This document shows positions 62,461 to 64,000 of a stretch of DNA of 64,000 bases, piece after piece. Each line of letters opens with the position of its first letter. The first letter of the stretch is position 1. The stretch lies in contig SUZO01000006.1 of NCBI GenBank assembly GCA_015059805.1, forward strand, positions 29,930 to 93,929, in the 5' to 3' direction. The notes below the pieces were generated by a model that saw nothing but the letters and a program-made list of their open reading frames with translations, had not been told where the DNA came from and made no database searches. Both the position numbers and the translations under genes were made by a program. The stretch comes from Rikenellaceae bacterium (GTDB lineage: Bacteria > Bacteroidota > Bacteroidia > Bacteroidales > Rikenellaceae).

Positions 62461-63297
62461 TTATTTAAGCCATGCTTTATATGTAGAATCAACTAAGAAT
62501 AATTTATCAATTTTATGTTTTATGTCAGCCGAAAGATCTATACGCATATTATTTTTAAACAAATCTCCAATATTATCAGTTATTTCTTTGATAATTGGAT
62601 GGAATTTTCTCGCTACTTCTGATATGAATTGAGGTTCAAGCGCAATTACTTTATCTCCGAAACCATGCAATTTAGGGACCTTCTGTGCATCGGGAATACT
62701 AATAGTGCTTGCAGTGTGAACTATTGAATGTCGCATTTGCCATAAAACAGATAGCGATTCTCTTGTATCAGCAGATATAATATCAATCTGATGGTTATGT
62801 GCATCTCGTAATCCGAATGCTCTAAAATAAGAATTTACACAATGCGCCGACTGCCAATTCTTAAGATTGTCTGCTAATATAAGTCCAACAGCTGTTTGGT
62901 TATCCCTAAAAGCTGCAAAACGGGCCAAATCTATATCTATATCTCCTCCATTTGATTTATTGATTGTTTTAAAGAATTGAGAAAGATCAAAATCAGTCAA
63001 ATATATTGTATATTCAAAAACCCTAGCAAACAGATATTTTTGATATGTTTCAAAATTTCCCATGATAGTTGCCAATAAGCCGGCATTAATGATTTGAATA
63101 CTTCTAATAGCCGGAATACTATATGCACCATTCTTATTTTGTTTAAACTTTTTTAAGCAGGCTACCGATGCATTTTTAGCCTCGTTAATACTTTTGAGAA
63201 ATGCAGTGGCAGGAGACTCTGCGTATTGCAATAGCGAACTTCCTTTAGATGGGCTCTCCACTATATATTCGTAAAATTCTTTTTGAGGTTTAGCCAT
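62461..63297 (-). CDS. HEPN-domain protein (putative RNase)
   Basis: 278 residues, largely helical. SLSVLWQMRHSIVHTAST contains R189-H-S-I-V-H194, the RX4H signature of HEPN ribonucleases, at the start of the last HEPN helix. Resembles the MAE_28990/RiboL-PSP type HEPN proteins of abortive-infection and toxin systems. MAKPQKEFYEYIVESPSK is a plausible start, 22 nt after a -7 box. Very AT-rich. RNase activity is inferred from the motif only. Confidence 0.6.
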   Translation of the reverse strand: MAKPQKEFYEYIVESPSKGSSLLQYAESPATAFLKSINEAKNASVACLKKFKQNKNGAYSIPAIRSIQIINAGLLATIMGNFETYQKYLFARVFEYTIYLTDFDLSQFFKTINKSNGGDIDIDLARFAAFRDNQTAVGLILADNLKNWQSAHCVNSYFRAFGLRDAHNHQIDIISADTRESLSVLWQMRHSIVHTASTISIPDAQKVPKLHGFGDKVIALEPQFISEVARKFHPIIKEITDNIGDLFKNNMRIDLSADIKHKIDKLFLVDSTYKAWLK

Positions 63298-63319
63298 AGT
63301 AATTGTAGTTTTAGTTTTT

Positions 63320-63327
63320 CAAAGTTA
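63320..63327 (-). promoter_or_regulatory. -7 box of the HEPN gene
   Basis: TAACTTTG on the minus strand, 22 nt before the start codon. Confidence 0.55.
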
Positions 63328-63334
63328 ATAATAA

Positions 63335-63379
63335 AAACCTTTCGTTGTTACAATAAAATGCAAAAACGAAAGGTTTTGT
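63335..63379. terminator. Hairpin upstream of the HEPN promoter
   Basis: AAAACCTTTCGTT and AACGAAAGGTTTT pair around GTTACAATAAAATGCAA. With A and T runs on both sides it can terminate transcription of the lipoprotein gene and insulates the HEPN promoter. The rest of 63380-63508 shows no gene. Confidence 0.6.
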
Positions 63380-63508
63380 CATGACTGATGTTCAGTTTAT
63401 TCTAAAATATCACCAAAAATGCAGTTGCCATTTATGTGATTGGTGCGATAATTAACTTTATGTCGGTCAAAATCGGGACCTATCTGCAATCGTTAATGCT
63501 AACCAGAA

Positions 63509-63901
63509 TTATAGCACTCTATCCAATGTTATCAGTACCTTGTTTGGACCATAGCCTTGCAGGAGGATTTGCTGTTCCGACTTCTCTACAATATGCCAAG
63601 TGCCATTCAAAAGAGTGTAGATGCCGCTATCAATAACAATAATTGCTCTATCTACCTCGTAGGTAAATCGTTCCACGGTATTCATATCCGGCTCGCTATA
63701 TTTGCCCTCTGTCTCGGATAGAAATTCTACAATACAACTATTGTTACCTGTTGCGTTGCCGTTTTCATCAAAATATTCAATCTCCGCATCCCATACAGTT
63801 TGAGCAAGAGTTTGTGGTGTAACATCAAAGGTTTCTTCCTTATCGCAGCCGACTGCGAAAAGCATCACCGCACACATCAATATGCTTCTGATTACTTTCA
63901 T
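63509..63901 (-). CDS. Small lipoprotein of unknown function
   Basis: 130 residues. Signal and lipobox MKVIRSILMCAVMLFAVGCD with Cys19, so outer- or inner-membrane anchored. The rest is a beta-rich domain with regularly spaced strands (WDAEIEYFDENGNATGNNSC, GKYSEPDMNTVERFTYEV, GTWHIVEKSEQQILLQGY), like the lipocalin-type small lipoproteins of Bacteroidales. Single-gene unit; no adjacent secretion genes. Confidence 0.75.
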   Translation of the reverse strand: MKVIRSILMCAVMLFAVGCDKEETFDVTPQTLAQTVWDAEIEYFDENGNATGNNSCIVEFLSETEGKYSEPDMNTVERFTYEVDRAIIVIDSGIYTLLNGTWHIVEKSEQQILLQGYGPNKVLITLDRVL

Positions 63902-63950
63902 AACTCTCTTAAAGATTTCTGTTTTTTGTAAAAGAATGATTACCTATGCA

Positions 63951-63987
63951 ACAATGTCGACTACATATTTCGAGTAGTCGACATTGT
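63951..63987. terminator. Perfect 14-bp inverted repeat near the window end
   Basis: ACAATGTCGACTAC, 9-nt loop, GTAGTCGACATTGT. No strong T run; may be the terminator of a gene beyond the window or a protein-binding site. Confidence 0.5.
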
Positions 63988-64000
63988 CATATAGTGATAT

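Noticed and set aside
50389..64000. CRISPR array
   Set aside because: Repeats in this region are diverged, few and irregularly spaced; no regular repeat-spacer pattern and no cas genes were seen despite the CHAT-like protease.

Overview
The window looks like a chromosome segment of a member of the Bacteroidales (phylum Bacteroidota), plausibly a gut genus near Alistipes; the genus is a guess. Reasons: many genes start just downstream of a TAnnTTTG box, the -7 element of the Bacteroidota primary sigma factor; the gene content is typical (GH97 glucosidase family, DUF5106 and TlpA-like lipoproteins, UpxY/NusG-like capsule antiterminator, TPR protein, DUF3109, rubrerythrin with an N-terminal rubredoxin domain); and ribosomal, serine and tRNA-synthetase genes are syntenic and intact.

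Layout. 1-2.2 kb: 3' part of a repeat-rich surface protein. 2.2-3.1 kb: an ion channel and tRNA-Met. 3.6-6.3 kb (minus): rplM-rpsI-rpsB-tsf. 7.0-11.6 kb (minus): yicC-gmk-nadD-ddl-DUF3109-M23 peptidase. 11.7-12.7 kb: a TIR-domain protein. 13-16.4 kb (minus): serC-serA-DUF1015. 16.4-33.8 kb: housekeeping and envelope genes (sulfatase, rubrerythrin, thioredoxin-like proteins, TPR protein, tadA, aspS, formate/nitrite-type channel, rarA, GH97, acyl-CoA ligase, queG). 33.8-46.1 kb (minus): one tightly packed 13-gene surface polysaccharide operon, from a NusG-like antiterminator through UDP-GlcA and UDP-uronate synthesis, flippase, polymerase, glycosyltransferases, a glycerol-3-phosphate cytidylyltransferase next to a LicD/fukutin-type transferase, an initiating sugar transferase, a sugar aminotransferase and a nucleotidyltransferase. 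46.2-50.4 kb: a heparinase-like lyase and groES-groEL.

From about 50.5 kb to the end the DNA becomes AT-rich, gene-sparse and accessory. It begins with two excisionase-like HTH proteins and carries a stand-alone CHAT/caspase-like protease, an AbiE type IV toxin-antitoxin pair, a 1019-residue metallophosphoesterase-NTPase (STAND-like) protein, a NUMOD1-like protein, a Mrr-like restriction endonuclease without a methyltransferase, a frameshifted gene, and a HEPN (RX4H) protein with a small neighbour. I read this as a defence/mobile island; no integrase lies in the window.

A second theme is intergenic structure: at least three families of 100-300 bp palindromes (called A, B and C here) sit directly at the 3' ends of genes. 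Their stem sequences differ between copies while pairing is retained, and their cores are conserved. Heptameric TTAGCCN arrays and a promoter-linked 20-bp palindrome are also dispersed through the core region. All functional statements come from reading motifs by eye; no database search was run.
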